Assembly: GCF_026151205.1 (NCBI RefSeq)
Contig: NC_087081.1
Location: 15,226,340-15,290,339, forward strand
Direction of reading: 5' to 3'
DNA length: 64,000 nt
Source: Bolinopsis microptera
Taxonomy: Eukaryota; Ctenophora; Tentaculata; Lobata; Bolinopsidae
Positions within the stretch are counted from its first letter, which is position 1, and every line of letters starts with the position of its first letter. The position numbers and the translations under genes were made by a program. The notes beneath the pieces were generated by a model. The model ran no database searches. It was not told where the DNA came from and saw only the letters and a program-made list of their open reading frames with translations. Shown one piece after another: positions 38,601-51,316 of this stretch.

Positions 38601-40719
38601 CTGTCTGCTTCTCTTTTTTCTTCTCGTATATAACAAGCTTCTCCTGCTGTTCTTCTCTGATTTTCTTCCTCAAAGCGACCATCTCTACTTGAATTTTATC
38701 TTCTTCTAATTTCTCCTCTCTTTCTTTTCTTGAACGCTCCTCCTGCAATGCAATTTCTGCGGCTGCCCGTGCAGCTTTTCTCTCGGCTGCTTCTTTTAAT
38801 TTTTGTGAGCGCTCTTCCTCCATTTTTCGTCGTCGTTCCTTTGCCTGAGATTAAGAAAATATCGAGTAAAAGATATTTTCAAAGCCAAAAATTTCTGGCT
38901 CACTAAAAGTTGTAATCTGGTTTGTTACCTATCTTCATTATCGATATAATATTAACCTGTTCCTGCCTAGCTGCAATTGATAATGCCGGATTTTTCACTT
39001 TCTTCACTGCTGTCAACTTCTTGATGACTTTCTGTTCGACTGGAGCTGACCTAGAAAAAATCCCGATATATAATCAAAACACATAGTTTACATCTTGACA
39101 TCTGACAAATATGTATGTTCTGACAACATTTTTTAACAAACCTTCATTATCACGTACGTCGTACATTAATATTATCAATGTCAAAAGTTGACTCTTAAAA
39201 GCAAAAGATGACCGCAGTAATATTGGTTATCTCACTGTATCCTACTTTATCCTTCTGTATCCTTACTTTATCCCACTGTATCCTACTTTATCCCACTGTA
39301 TCCCACTGTATCCCACTGTATCCCACTGTATCCTACTTTATCCCACTGTATCCTACTTTATCCCACTGTATCCTACTTTTTCCCACTATATCCTACTTTA
39401 TCCCACTGTATCCTACTTTATCCCACTGTATCCTACTTTATCCCACTGTATCCTACTTTATCCCACTGTATCCTACTGTATCCTACCTGAGACGCTGGAG
39501 AGCTATTGCCACGTCATCCTCTTCACAATCTAACAGTTCTGAAGTTAAATCGTGCTTTGAAGACGGTGAAACAGTTCCCATCACTTCGTACTGGAAAAAA
39601 TTAGTTGATATCAGAATAAGTGATGATGAACAAGCTCATCTTGGTTACTACTAGTTAGTATAAATGTCGAAGTAAATTTGTCATCCTTCCTGAGACTGAA
39701 AAGATGCACGTAGCATTACAGATCCTGTAATTTTACCTTCTCATCACCAAACAGAAACTCCTCGTGGTTGATCTCTGTTTTTTTCTGTAACCACGTGTTG
39801 AGAATGCTCTTTGCTTCAGTAACAGCATCGTACCTATCATTTAGAGGAAGTGTGGATGCTGACGTGGGCTCTTCTGATGTGTTGTGGTCTTCTTTATCGT
39901 CATAATCTATAAAACAAACATCTGTTGTACGGACAAATATTCGGACAAATATTCTCAGCTTTTAATGAGCAATATTCTCAGTATCATTAGTGCATTTATA
40001 TTATGTGATTATAATGCCCAAAAGAAACTACTTACTGGGGATGTAGTCAGAGATAATTTGAGCAAACATTGAACTGACATCACTATCAGGGACTCCTTTG
40101 GTGTGGGGGTGATGGGCACTCTCTGCTGCATAGTCATTGATAACATCAGATTCTGCAACATCTGCTGCTTTGCGCACCTGAAATGGTTAATTATATTCAT
40201 ACTAGTTTTTTGTGCAGTGAATCTTTTGCGGCAATTGAATTTGTTGTGTTTTTTTTTTTTTTTAATGTTTCAAATTGGAATATTAATGTCAATGAGACAC
40301 AAACCTTTTGTATCTGACTCCCAGTCTTTTTTAAAGAGTATTAAGAATCAATAATATAAGCCAACCTTTCTAAGCCAGATGTCAATGTCGTCTTCATTGG
40401 TGTCATGGTTGTTGGATTGTTGGTCAGTTTGATGATCAGGACCAAACTGATCAACAACTGAATTGTTCAATGAAACATTTTTATCAGCACTACTCATCCA
40501 AGCTTCTACTTTTTTCCTTGTTTGTGCCTGAAACCAAATAACATTATCTTAAATGTAACAATAGTATGTTATGCGATATCTGTCAATCTAAAAGAGTTTT
40601 AATAATACCTAAATTATGAACAACTGAAACTGTAGTACCTTTTTAATGCGTTTTCCCGGTTTGCGAGAAGGCCTCAGGTCTTCCGTCATGGGTGTCCATT
40701 TAAAAAGATCCTTTGCCAT
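32667..40719 (-). CDS. Coiled-coil protein with SFI1/CCDC191-like tryptophan motifs
   Basis: Seventeen exons on the minus strand: 40719-40639, 40527-40366, 40177-40036, 39906-39737, 39590-39487, 39050-38957, 38844-38446, 38285-38190, 37954-37833, 37656-37526, 37237-36962, 36763-36590, 35622-35459, 34586-34494, 34245-34075, 33916-33762 and 32811-32667. All phases agree (892 residues). N-terminal part: KKVEAWMSSAD and DIDIWLRKVRKAADVA. Centre: a long charged coiled coil (exon 7). Then repeated aromatic motifs spaced along helices: RTFTKWREA, VRAWRQWRSYCR, LRYYFKYWQYWHR, ASHWKVWKQHL, RVLWSWQEG and LLFWHRL. Such Trp/arginine helices bind centrin in SFI1-type proteins, and CCDC191 is the closest match I can recall. 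A centrosome or ciliary-base role is inferred. Exon 13 appears to use a GC donor (AAG then GCGAGT), and exon 14 ends at GTGAAG; these two joins are least sure. Confidence 0.72.
39230..39486. repeat. 20-bp minisatellite touching a splice donor
   Basis: Units of TATCCTACTTTATCCCACTG, about 13 copies with variants. On the minus strand the array starts exactly at the donor of exon 5 (CTCAG then GTAGGATACAG), and each unit repeats GTAGGATACAGTGGGATA. It fills more than half of that intron. Confidence 0.9.
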
Positions 40720-42084
40720 AGCAGCTGAGTTGAGTTAAAACATCATTAATAATTTTTTGTTAAAATCTATGTAGTGAAGTAAAATACATTGCTTCACTAC
40801 AGTCAGTGACGTAAACTCGGTGTTTCCTCACCCAACCCCCCCCCCTCCCTCTCTGCTGCCGAAAAGGTGTAGGGGATGCCAAAGAAAGACCAAATTCTTT
40901 TTATTTTTATGGATATGGTAACGCTTTTGCACAGTTTAGAGATGTATTACTGTATATAAACAAATTACAGAATCAAATAGGAAAACAAATTTTTTAGGAA
41001 AACAAATTTAAATTTTGGTATAATTTATTAATAACAATCAAAACATATCATATCATAAAAATAAAGCCGCGCGTTGGCTGACTGCCTCAGTAAGGTGAAT
41101 AATATAAGCTCGAAGGTGCCCTGCGCATTTACAGAACCTCATGCGGCAATCACATGATCATGAGGACCTGTGAGCGCCAAATTTAATTTAAAGTTTCTAG
41201 AAATCATACATCACTACGAGTTACTCATGCTTTTTTAATTTTTATAGGAGTGTAGATTGTCAGGTATTTCATTCATTCATACATAGTCGGTTTAAAGCTG
41301 TATATTTAGAACTCACTATTGTTTAAACTATGAAAGCAGAACGTAGGTAATGGACAATATACCGAAATACAAAATGCAATTTGTAGACTTCTGACAAAAA
41401 ATGTATGCAAAAACTATAGACACTCTCACTGACAGTGATGATTACATCTATTCAATATAAATTCTAAAGAATCTGGAGTTTAAGATTGTTCGCAATGAGC
41501 ATCAAAGAATAAAATTCTACAGCAAACAGTCTTGTTGAACATTATGACAAGCATGGAATGTGACCAAAGTTGTTACTATTATAATTTACGGCTGCCTCTA
41601 TGCGAATGTTACTGCAATATCTCCTTACTTCATATATAGGGCCCCGCTGATCCCGCTGTGCGAGGGGCGCCATCTTAAGGGATGCCACAACAAGTGGGCA
41701 CTTTTTCGGCGGGGGCGCCAACAGGCAATGTTACGCCACTGAGCAGGAGAGCTGTCAGATCTGTCAAAAATATTGGACAGATCTATAAAATAAATAAACA
41801 CACATAGAGTCGTCTTTAGCTTTTGACGGATAAAGCATGTGACAAAAACGATGGAAATTAGTATGGACAAGGACTCCAATCACTTCACGGCGGCGGCACG
41901 CTACTACATGCAAGCACAAGGGATCTGGTTAGAGCAAGAACTCCACATCAATGAGGATACGCGAAAATATAGTCAATAATCAAGTTACACAACGAAAAAA
42001 ATTAAGTTAAGGCATAAAGTGTTCTTGAATGCAACAATAACACTCATAAGGTATTCTTGTGAACATATTATGATAATGTTTCTT
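40720..42084. other. Upstream region of the coiled-coil gene, no other gene seen
   Basis: The promoter of the minus-strand coiled-coil gene should lie just above 40719. A poly-C run is at about 40834-40844. No coding segment was recognised. Confidence 0.35.
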
Positions 42085-42919
42085 TAGCGCTCGATTTTTA
42101 TACTACAGTGTAAAAACCGGCGAAATCATGCGCGCCGCGTTTTTTTAGTTTCATTTTAAATCATCTTTGACCGTGATTGTATTAAATAAATTTAGTCAAT
42201 TATTATCATTTATAAGATTTGTGGAAAATTTTGTTCATGACATTGAACATGGCCCGTTTAAGTAATAAACGCTAAATGCGCGCATATACATTTTTACCGT
42301 AAATTTTTAGCCTAAAAAATTTTGAAATAATACACAATACAATAATAGCTTATTTGTAATATTATTTTGCGCAGCCCAGCTAATTTAAAGTTTAATACAG
42401 CTTTAGCTTTACATACAAATGTTGGTATGTCAACAAAATTAATTTGCTTAAAAATTTTAAGTATGGTTTTTTCATTTTTGGCTTTATTTTAGACTGAAAA
42501 ATGTTTTTTGTGATAACAACCAGGAAAACTTAATTTCTTCAATTGAAAAAGTTTAATTAAATTTTGCGTTTAAAATGTGTTACAAAATTATTTGGCATAT
42601 CAAATAAAAATGTATGTTTAAGTAATAAGACCTTTCATTTTATAAAAAAGCACATCAAGTTACATAACAAATGAATTGTAATATCATTTGAATATTATTA
42701 ATGCAAATTCAGAGAGTTAAAAATTAAATTGCAATAATTGAAATTTTCAAGCGTGCCTAATTCATTCCATTTTTAAATAATACATGCTAATAAATCGACA
42801 CAAAATGCAGAAGCAGCTCTAAAAATCAATTGTTGAAAAATAATATTGATTATTGAATGGAAATGTGTGCCGCGCATATTGTCCTCTATTTTGGTTTGTA
42901 TCCCAAAAATCGAGCGCTT
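42085..42919. mobile_element. Candidate AT-rich element with short inverted termini
   Basis: TTAGCGCTCGATTTTT at about 42085 is mirrored by AAAAATCGAGCGCTTA ending at 42919. The 835 bp inside are AT-rich and non-coding. I see no clear target duplication, so the ends are tentative. Confidence 0.4.
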
Positions 42920-44451
42920 ACTGCTTTACCGAAATTGCGATGATAAAAATATTATCTTGGTAGTTTCGTAGTTTACAGTATCATGCATTACACCGCCTAC
43001 ACATGTAGTACTTTCCCGCCGGAACGATCTCGCATGTCGATTTACGATGTCCATGGCACTATGTTCAGATGTCATCAATAAAATTCCTTGAATCTTCTTG
43101 TGTCTGTTCAAACATCAGCTTCTCACAAAGTCTAAACTTGGTTGATTGCCACATTGCTATGCTTAAACCTTTGTCAAGATAGATTAGATTAGATTAAGAA
43201 TAATGACATAAACATCATCACTAGTTTTAAACATTCTTTCTGATTTCCTCATTATCAGAACTGTGAACATTTCACAGCCTTCGTCATTAAAAAACAAACA
43301 AATTCTATAACTATCATAATTGTCATAATTTATTTACATATAAAAAAGTTAAAATGTTAAAAACCGTTAATTTAAAAAATAAATAAAAACAAATTTATGA
43401 GATATTTATTCCCTTATATGTCAAGGTATCCCTTATCTAGTTGGCCGATTAATTTCGACAAATATTGATTGTCTATTGACTTGAGCAAGTAGGGATCGTG
43501 ATCGTAGACTAAATTGTGAATCTTTTACATCACTGATCTTCTGACGAACGACATTTAATATTTCCCAAGCATAAGCTGCACACCAATGCGAAAACTCTTA
43601 AAGAAGTGTCCATCACGATATTTTTTGGACTGTACTTTGATAGAATAGAAGGAAATTATCTGTATTCTTTGCTTTCGATGATGGTCTTGATCTGGAAGTT
43701 CTTTTTACTTGACTGTGCAATGGATGGACAGCGAAACTTATGAATAAGAAATCTGTTGGCTGCGATTGACTACTGTACGCCATGAATAGGACAGGGTTTT
43801 AAATGATGATCAAGGTAGTACCCTCTATTCACTAGGATATTCTATGCGAACTCTTCTGAATGATCGGGAAATCAAGAAAATAACAATTTCAAGAAAATAA
43901 CAATTTTATTTAGTATCAATTAAAGCAGACAAAAATATATTTTCTATATATATAACTAGCACGAACTTTAGATCAGATATCTTAGGGGACTTGGAGTAGC
44001 AAGAGATTGACTAGAAGGTATATACCTTTTACAAAGATACGTCGAGAAGAATCCAGGGTGATACAGGATCGGAGAGTGCAGACCAAAAGTTTACGCACCC
44101 ACCTTTGCCTCCTGAGTTCTTGGTTGGATAGAAATTTATGCAAACTTGGTCGTTTATACTCCAAGTCCCTTTCTTAAAAGAAGTAGTATTAACTATGTCT
44201 AGAGTTAGCTTCGTTCAATAATAACAATATCAATATAATCAATATCAATACCAGATAAACCTACCGAATAAATTATTAAATGTCAATCAATTAATTCATT
44301 CCGATAAAAAATTTTATAAATTTAGATATTTAGTATCTAAAAATATTACAACAATTGGTTAAAAAGCGCCCAAAATCGATTTGAAAGACTTTCTGTCTAT
44401 AGTACAATCATGATAGTAATAGTAAGTGTGCGCCGCTGCAATTAGACTTGA
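42920..44451. other. Intergenic, no gene recognised
   Basis: Only short ORFs without recognisable domains. A short GATTAGATTAGATTA run is near 43180. Confidence 0.35.
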
Positions 44452-44751
44452 TTACTGCAATTTAAAATTGTTTGGAGTCCAAGTATCTTTTAAGTCAGCT
44501 GCCTGTGTTTGTATTAATAGTGCTTTTGTTCTCAGTTTTATCAAGCTAATGGACGTTTCTAAGCAATTGCTTGAAGTTAAAATTTTTTTATGAACAGCGT
44601 TCCAAAGCTTGGCTGCATTAAACAAAAAGGTATTTGATTTATTTAGGAGAATAACCGTGAGACTCGTTGCACGGTTTGAAATGTTGATAGCCTCATGTTG
44701 ATCCTGGCTTATGTCATCTCTGCAAAGGGACCCTGTTAAAATAGTTTGCAT
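44452..44751 (-). pseudogene. C-terminal tail of a LINE ORF, relic
   Basis: The open frame reads FLFNAAKLWNAVHKKI, then SLIKLRTKALL. This resembles the conserved end of non-LTR retrotransposon polymerases (a xxAxxLWNxLPxxI block followed by FKxxLKxxL). No RT core is found upstream on the minus strand, so this is a relic. Confidence 0.5.
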
Positions 44752-45434
44752 CTTTCTATTGCACTCTGCAGTACATGGTCAACAATAGTACTTATTATAG
44801 TAGAATAGTTGTTCAGAGGTGTTTAGCTTCTATCCGTGCACATTTGATACATGTTGCATTAAAATGATCATAAATTGCAGTCATCTTTGAAATGTAATAC
44901 TCCACCGAAGGGAAAGGGTGCGTCAAGAATCATCCAGTTTTTCACATCGAAAGCACAATTTTTACACACAAAATTGTGACATTTATTGTTCAACTTTATT
45001 GTTGTTGTATCATTCGTAATAGAAATTGAACACTTCTCAAATCTACAACCTGCCCCTCAAGTCGATGGGATTGTGTTAAGATTTCATATCCATTGAATCA
45101 TTTGTACAGTTGTCTAGACAGCTAATCCCCTTTATTTTGTACCATTGTGCCACTCATGTAGCTGTTAGACACTCTTATTGGTACCGAGCTTGCGAAATTG
45201 CCTGGTTATTCTTGGCCGAAATCGATGATAGACATGAGACTAGAATTACTATCGTGATTTTCGCACAATTTGGTACCAACGAACCATTTCCATTACTTGT
45301 GCAGTGTGCTGCTCTCTGCTTATTGCTTTACATGAGATGATGTGATCTTTCATTTTCTATCTTTCAATTAGTATTGTACATACATTTTGAGGTATCGTTC
45401 TAATCTATATCACTCAGGAGCTAGCACTGAAATC
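44752..45434. promoter_or_regulatory. 5' region of RPS15
   Basis: A possible splice acceptor (TATCACTCAG) lies 17 bases before the RPS15 ATG, so a non-coding first exon may be upstream. No TATA box was identified. The assignment rests on position. Confidence 0.35.
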
Positions 45435-45872
45435 ATGGCTGACGAACAAGTCAAGAGGAAACGTACCTTCAAGAAGTACACCTACAGAGGTATCGATCTT
45501 GACAAGCTTCTTGACATGACCAGTGCCGAACTTACACAGCTTGTACATTGCCGAGCTCGAAGGAGGTTCACCCGTGGTCTCAAGAGAAAGCCAATGGCTC
45601 TCATCAAGAAACTGAGGAAGGCAAAGAGGGTTTGCCCTGATGGAGAGAAACCAGAGGCTGTCAGAACCCATCTGAGGAACATGATCGTCACCCCAGAGAT
45701 GGTTGGATCCGTCGTTGGAATTTACAATGGCAAGACCTTCAATCAGGTTGAACTTAAAGCAGAGATGATTGGACATTACTTGGGAGAGTTCTCTATCACT
45801 TATAAACCAGTTAAGCACGGTCGACCCGGAATTGGTGCTACTCACTCTTCAAGATTTATCCCTCTGAAATAA
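45435..45872 (+). CDS. RPS15: 40S ribosomal protein S15 (uS19)
   Basis: One uninterrupted frame of 145 residues from [19 protein letters not shown] to a TAA. It contains the family blocks [39 protein letters not shown] and the terminal [14 protein letters not shown]. The length equals that of animal RPS15, and the basic C-terminal tail that reaches the ribosomal A-site region is intact. uS19 is a head protein of the small ribosomal subunit. The start at 45435 is chosen because it gives the family N-terminus. The coding region has no intron, unlike its intron-rich neighbours, but no poly-A tail is seen after it, which argues against a retrocopy. CDKAL1 starts 219 bases after its stop codon. 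Confidence 0.97.
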   Translation: MADEQVKRKRTFKKYTYRGIDLDKLLDMTSAELTQLVHCRARRRFTRGLKRKPMALIKKLRKAKRVCPDGEKPEAVRTHLRNMIVTPEMVGSVVGIYNGKTFNQVELKAEMIGHYLGEFSITYKPVKHGRPGIGATHSSRFIPLK

Positions 45873-46091
45873 GTTATTTATCGTTTTTATGAACCAAATT
45901 ATGTTTCATTGTTTCTACTTGAACCTGCAACAGAAGTAAAAAAGATGAAATTGAGAGTGATATGTCAAAAATGGTTTTAAACTAGTTGCTAAATAATATC
46001 ATTTCAGCTATCAGATTCACTGTTGTTTACAGTATATTCACTGTACCATTACATTCTGGTTTCTATATTGACCCTTCATGATCTAGCTTGT

Positions 46092-49000
46092 ATGTCTTGT
46101 GTGGATGACATAGAGGATCTTGCGAGCACTGTTGGTGACACACCTACAAAGCGCGTGCCACGCAAGCGCGTCATCCCTAAGAAGTTCAGCACACAGCTGA
46201 AGCATGAGACTCCAGTCGCTGAGAGTGTGATTCCTGGGACCCAGAGTGTAGGTCAACAACACATTTCATATATTTCAATTTTAAAATACTATTTAAAAGA
46301 TTACTGCATAAGTTACCATCAATTGCTTTTTACCCTTACTTCACTACATGAATATGAACACAGAACGTTTGATTGCACCACTTCTAATTTACATGGAAAT
46401 TATCACCTATTTCACTGCAGGTATTCGTAAGAACATGGGGTTGTTCACATAACAACAGTGACTCTGAGTACATGGCCGGGCTCCTTGCTACGTACGGTGA
46501 GAAATATGTTTCTCCTATGATTCGTAATTGATAATGATTTCTAATTGATTATGATTTGTCTTGAATTTGTTAAGATTGGCAATTGTGCGGTGTAAGAACT
46601 GAGTACTGAGTACACGCGCAATGCGCATTCAATCTACATATAACTAGGAAAGTTCGACAATTAACATATCATTTAATCAGGATACAAGATAACGGACGAT
46701 GCAATGTCAGCAGATCTGTGGTTACTTAATAGTTGCACTGTCAAGACCCCCTCGGAAGATGGCTTGAGGAATTCCATCACTTCTGCTCACAGTTTGGGTT
46801 AGCTCTTGACATTTATACCGTTTTGGGGTAATATTGAAATATTTCTGATAGATTGTCGGCTTAAAATTAAATCGCAACTTCTCCCATTACTGTCGCGTCA
46901 GAAATGAATGCCTAAGTTAAAAACTTTTGTATGTTGATTCTGGATTGTAAATGAACTTCCGTCTAGGAAAGAAGGTAGTTGTAGCTGGTTGCGTTTCACA
47001 AGGTGCACCTGACACCAAGTTTATCGCCGGACTGAGCATAGTTGGAGTACAACAAATCGACAGGTTTTTATAATTTATATTATTATTATAATTTATATTG
47101 TCCGTGGTTATATTCTTTAATAAGTGAATAATCTTGTCGAAAAATTCAAAAAATCTTGCAGAAAATTTCAACCACCTCCTAAAGAAAATATATGGAGTCG
47201 CTAAGGAAACCCTCATGTTCCCAAAATAAAAACATACTATTGTCACTTGTCAGAGTGGTTGAAGTAGTGGAAGAAACATTCAAAGGTCACAGCGTCAGAC
47301 TGTTCGGACAAAAGAAAGATGGGGTGAAGAAGTTAGGGGGAGCGTCCTTACATCTTCCAAAGATCAGGAAGAACCCCCTCATTGAAATAATTGGTAGGTT
47401 CGAATGTATGTTTTGATGTGTTTAGAATAAGGATGTTCACTTTTTATAGATGTGATTCATGTGTATTGTTACCATCCATGATGTCTCACTTAAATTAAAA
47501 GTGTTAACTCTTCTGAATGAAAACCAATCAAATTGAATCTTAGATTAGATAAATAAATTCTTCAATAAATGAACTAATCACCCGAACCCTTCAGCTATAA
47601 ACACGGGATGCCTGAACCAGTGCACGTACTGTAAAACTAAGCACGCACGTGGAGAGTTAGGCAGTTACCCAATAGCAGACATTGTGGAGCGTGGTGTGCA
47701 GAGTTTCGCTGAGGGTGTCAGGTTATTGCTAATGAACTAATTGATTAACTGATTGAGTATTTGTGGAATTCAACGAAGTTCGGTTTAGTGTTTTAGGGAG
47801 TACATAGTACGTGATGGACTGGTACGGAATCGCGCATATATATTGACGGTCAAATGGTACACTCCAGTATCCTGATTTGGTGTTCGGTTATTTCTCCGAA
47901 CGTCGCAACATTTACTGGAAGAGCACTGCACACAACTTCTGTATCATGTTTTCCTCGGCAATGAGAAAACGTGGAAGTTGTGTGTCACAATCAATTGGAA
48001 TTAATTGGATTGTTGATAATATCCACACCACAGAGATACAATCAATACCCCAATGAAATGTCTATCGTCTAGTTAATAATAACACTGGAAACTGTTTTAC
48101 AGGGAAGTTTGGATGACGTCAGAAGATACAGGAGCATACGGTAGGGATATCGGCGTGACACTGCCTGATCTATTATACGAGTTCGTAGAGATTATCCCTG
48201 AGGGCTGCATGCTCAGATTAGGTTAGTTCAATTTGTTTCCTTTCCATTTTTCAGAAACTTGGTATTAATATCCTTACTCGAACTAATCGCTATCACAACC
48301 CTTAACCGTAGTGGTTTTAATGTTACTCCTCAGGTATGACAAACCCGCCCTATATATTGGATTATTTGGAGGACATGGCTAAAATCCTGTCTCATCCCCG
48401 GGTATACTCCTTCTTACATGTACCAGTACAAGCAGGTTCGTTTGTATGTGTGGATAACTTTCTTAAATTAGTAGATAATTTAATGATTTTAGTGGTAGTC
48501 GTAGGAAACTACGTATTCACTTTTTAGCGTCATTAATATAATGGTTATGTTATCTGTCAAAGGTAACCCTTACATATTGGTAGAAAATGCAATAGCTTAA
48601 AGATACTCATGTCACCATTCCCTTTTAATAGATAACCTCCTCTCCCACAGCAAGTGACAACGTACTGGAGGACATGAAGCGCGAGTACACGTGTGCAGAG
48701 TTCAGCCGCGTGGTGGACTTCCTGCGCGAGAAAGTTCCTGACATCACCATAGCAACGGACATTATCTGCGGGTTCCCCACTGAAACGGAGGAGGATTTCA
48801 AGGAGACGTTGGAGCTGATTGAGAAGTACAAGTTTCCCAGTTTGTTCATCAACCAGTTCTTTCCTAGACCGGGCACGCCTGCTGCTCGTATGAAGAAGAT
48901 CCCAGCTGATAAAGTTAAGTTGAGAACGAAGAAAGCGTCAGAGATATTTCAGAAACAATTCCCCTACACTCACAAACTAGGTTTGTATAAATAAATAATC

Positions 49001-50608
49001 AATTTTTCAGTAAACAAATAATTGTTTTATTAATTTGTTTATTATCTTGTTAGTTTTGCTAGTCAGTACATTAACTTTACAATACAAAGGTAATGACCAA
49101 AGTTTTTGCTTTAATTCGTGTTAGAACCTGCGCGGCGCTGCAGGCATTGTACTGTACAATAAGTGCTGTAAATATCATTGTACAATAAGTGCTGTAAATA
49201 TCATTGTACAATAAGTGCTGTAAATATCATTGTACAATAAGTGCTGTAAATATCATTGTACAATAAGTGCTGTAAATATCATTGTACAATAAGTGCTGTA
49301 AATATCATTGTACAATAAGTGCTGTAAATATCATTGTACAATAAAAGCTGTAAATATCATTGTACAATAAGTGCTGTAAATATCATTGTACAATAAAAGC
49401 TGTAAATATCATTGTACAATAAGTGCTGTAAATATCATTGTACAATAAGTGCTGTAAATATCATTGTACAATAAAAGCTGTAAATATCATTGTCCAATAA
49501 GTGCTGTAAATATCATTGTACAATAAGTGCTGCAAATATCATTGTACAATAAAAGCTGTAAATATCATTGTACAATAAGTGCTGTAAATATCATTGTACA
49601 ATAAGTGCTGTAAATATCATTGTACAATAAGTGCTGTGAATATCATTGTACAATAAGTGCTGTAAATATCATTGTACAATAAAAGCTGTAAATATCATTG
49701 TACAATAAAAGCTGTAAATTAATTTGTGAGACTTTTTGTTCTGGGTTTCCTGTATCAGTCATGTGACTACAATAGATAATGTAGTTCTTACTCGTACGCC
49801 CACAGCACGCTACTTCTTAGTTTTTCGCTCCTTTACTGTCAGTTTCGTTGCCGGAGAATAACTCTTATAATATCATAGCCTCTCTTCTTACTCGATTTGA
49901 ACGATGATGTTGTCAACATTTGGTCGAAGAGCTAAATGAATGACCATTGCATTGCATTTATACAGTGAATCTACACTGACCGTCAAATTGATGGTTTAAT
50001 ATAATTGTTTAATTGCAGGAGAAGTACAGCAGATTCTGATAACTGAGATAGCTACAGACAACAAACACTACGTGGGACACAACAAGTTTTACGACCAAGT
50101 TTTAGTCCCGAAGATTGAGGGATACATGGGCCAATCCCTGACGGTTAGGATAATGGAGACAGGGAAACATTACTTAAAAGGAGATGTTATCGAGGAGGGG
50201 GAGATACAGAATATCCCATCTTCTTACAGTAATCCTAATAAAGTGGTAAGAGCAGTCAATTTCTCCGCAGAATTAAAGTTGTATTTAAGATATTGGTCCT
50301 TTTCAAGTTCATCTTACAAGTTATTTGTTGGGGTCTGAATTGGGTCCTTCAGATTGCCTTTAATAAAGAACTGTCATAAACTGATATGTTGCTGGCATGA
50401 ATTAAGCTATCATTTCCAACTGTAATTGCAGTAAATAATCTTATTACTGACTAAAATAACGATGCTATTATTTCAGGCGTTCTCGCTGAATCCATACAAC
50501 ATGGTACAGAACATAAAAACAAAGAGCAACGTGTGGAACTTCCTGATAGTCCTCGTTATCGGAGTTATGTTTCAGTTGCTTTACATTCTGTACAGAAACC
50601 ACCGGTGA
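46092..50608 (+). CDS. CDKAL1: CDKAL1, tRNA threonylcarbamoyladenosine methylthiotransferase
   Basis: Eleven exons: 46092-46247, 46421-46496, 46681-46797, 46967-47063, 47254-47393, 47595-47721, 48103-48221, 48334-48435, 48651-48980, 50019-50245 and 50477-50608. All phases agree (540 residues; the human protein has 579). The N-terminal MTTase domain has the three cluster cysteines ([21 protein letters not shown]). The radical-SAM site is [15 protein letters not shown] (C-x3-C-x2-C). [19 protein letters not shown] and FPRPGTPA follow, then a TRAM-like region. A C-terminal hydrophobic anchor ([19 protein letters not shown]) ends RNHR. The enzyme adds a methylthio group to t6A37 of tRNA-Lys(UUU) using two 4Fe-4S clusters, at the ER membrane. 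AATAAA lies at 50798. Intron 9 holds a 26-bp minisatellite and intron 6 a dispersed repeat. Confidence 0.97.
47872..47990 (+). repeat. Dispersed repeat R2, copy 1 (CDKAL1 intron 6)
   Basis: The sequence CTCCAGTATCCTGATTTGGT to about GTGGAAGTTGTGTGT also occurs, almost identical, in NARS1 intron 6 and in shortened form at 52304. It contains a small hairpin (TTCGGTTATTTCTCCGAA). Confidence 0.9.
49146..49720. repeat. 26-bp minisatellite (ATTGTACAATAAGTGCTGTA AATATC)n
   Basis: About 22 copies with AAAAGC and AAGTGC variants mixed through the array. Each unit has the palindrome TTGTACAA. It occupies over half of CDKAL1 intron 9. Confidence 0.95.
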
Positions 50609-50797
50609 AAGAGAAAGTGAACTTGCTCACTCGTGCCCTGACCAAGCTTTTGGATACATTGAATTGTTGGATAGTTGGTTCCAGCAGCCTGTCTTCGCTT
50701 CATAACACCCGAATTTTCACGCGATTGAATTGGACTAGGCTGAACTGTAGTTGTCGCAATCTGATATTTATTGAATCTCAAAGGGAATTTTGTAAAT

Positions 50798-50803
50798 AAT
50801 AAA
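50798..50803 (+). terminator. Polyadenylation signal of CDKAL1
   Basis: AATAAA 190 bases after the CDKAL1 stop codon is the first good signal on that strand. Confidence 0.6.
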
Positions 50804-51316
50804 CGTGTTCTTTCCCATCTCAACCGGAATTATTTATTGAGATACCGCCTTCAATTCCATCGACTAGAACGTTTTATGCTTATAAACGCAAGTCGTCTTA
50901 CAAAAAATATTGGATAAGATTTTGATCTGATGAAATAAAACAATGTTGCTTATTCGACAGCTTATGGCAAGAAAAGCTTGGAAGCTTAAATCCCGTGGAA
51001 AACATTCGAACACGTAAACAATTGAAAGTGTCGTTATTTTTTGCTTCAAAAATGTTTATTATAATTGATTGTGGTCTTTTTTATCCTGTTGGGTTTAAAC
51101 CTTCTTTCTATTTTAGCAATGTATGTTATTACATAGAGCACTTTCATCGACCTTAACACGATTTTCTTATTCATTGTAAGTGAAATTTATCTTCATTTTT
51201 TCGATATTCTGGCAGTGTCCAAGTAGCTGATCCACCAAGGGTATGCATTAGAGCGGTCAACTTTATAGGGTTAGAGTACATTTACGGACTTAAATCTTTG
51301 CTTCAACCCTATGGCC
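50804..51316. other. Intergenic, nothing recognised
   Basis: AT-rich spacer between the CDKAL1 3' end and the first foldback transposon copy. No ORF of interest. Confidence 0.4.

Noticed and set aside
43982-44164. Minus-strand ORF of 60 residues
   Set aside because: No recognisable motif and no splice context.
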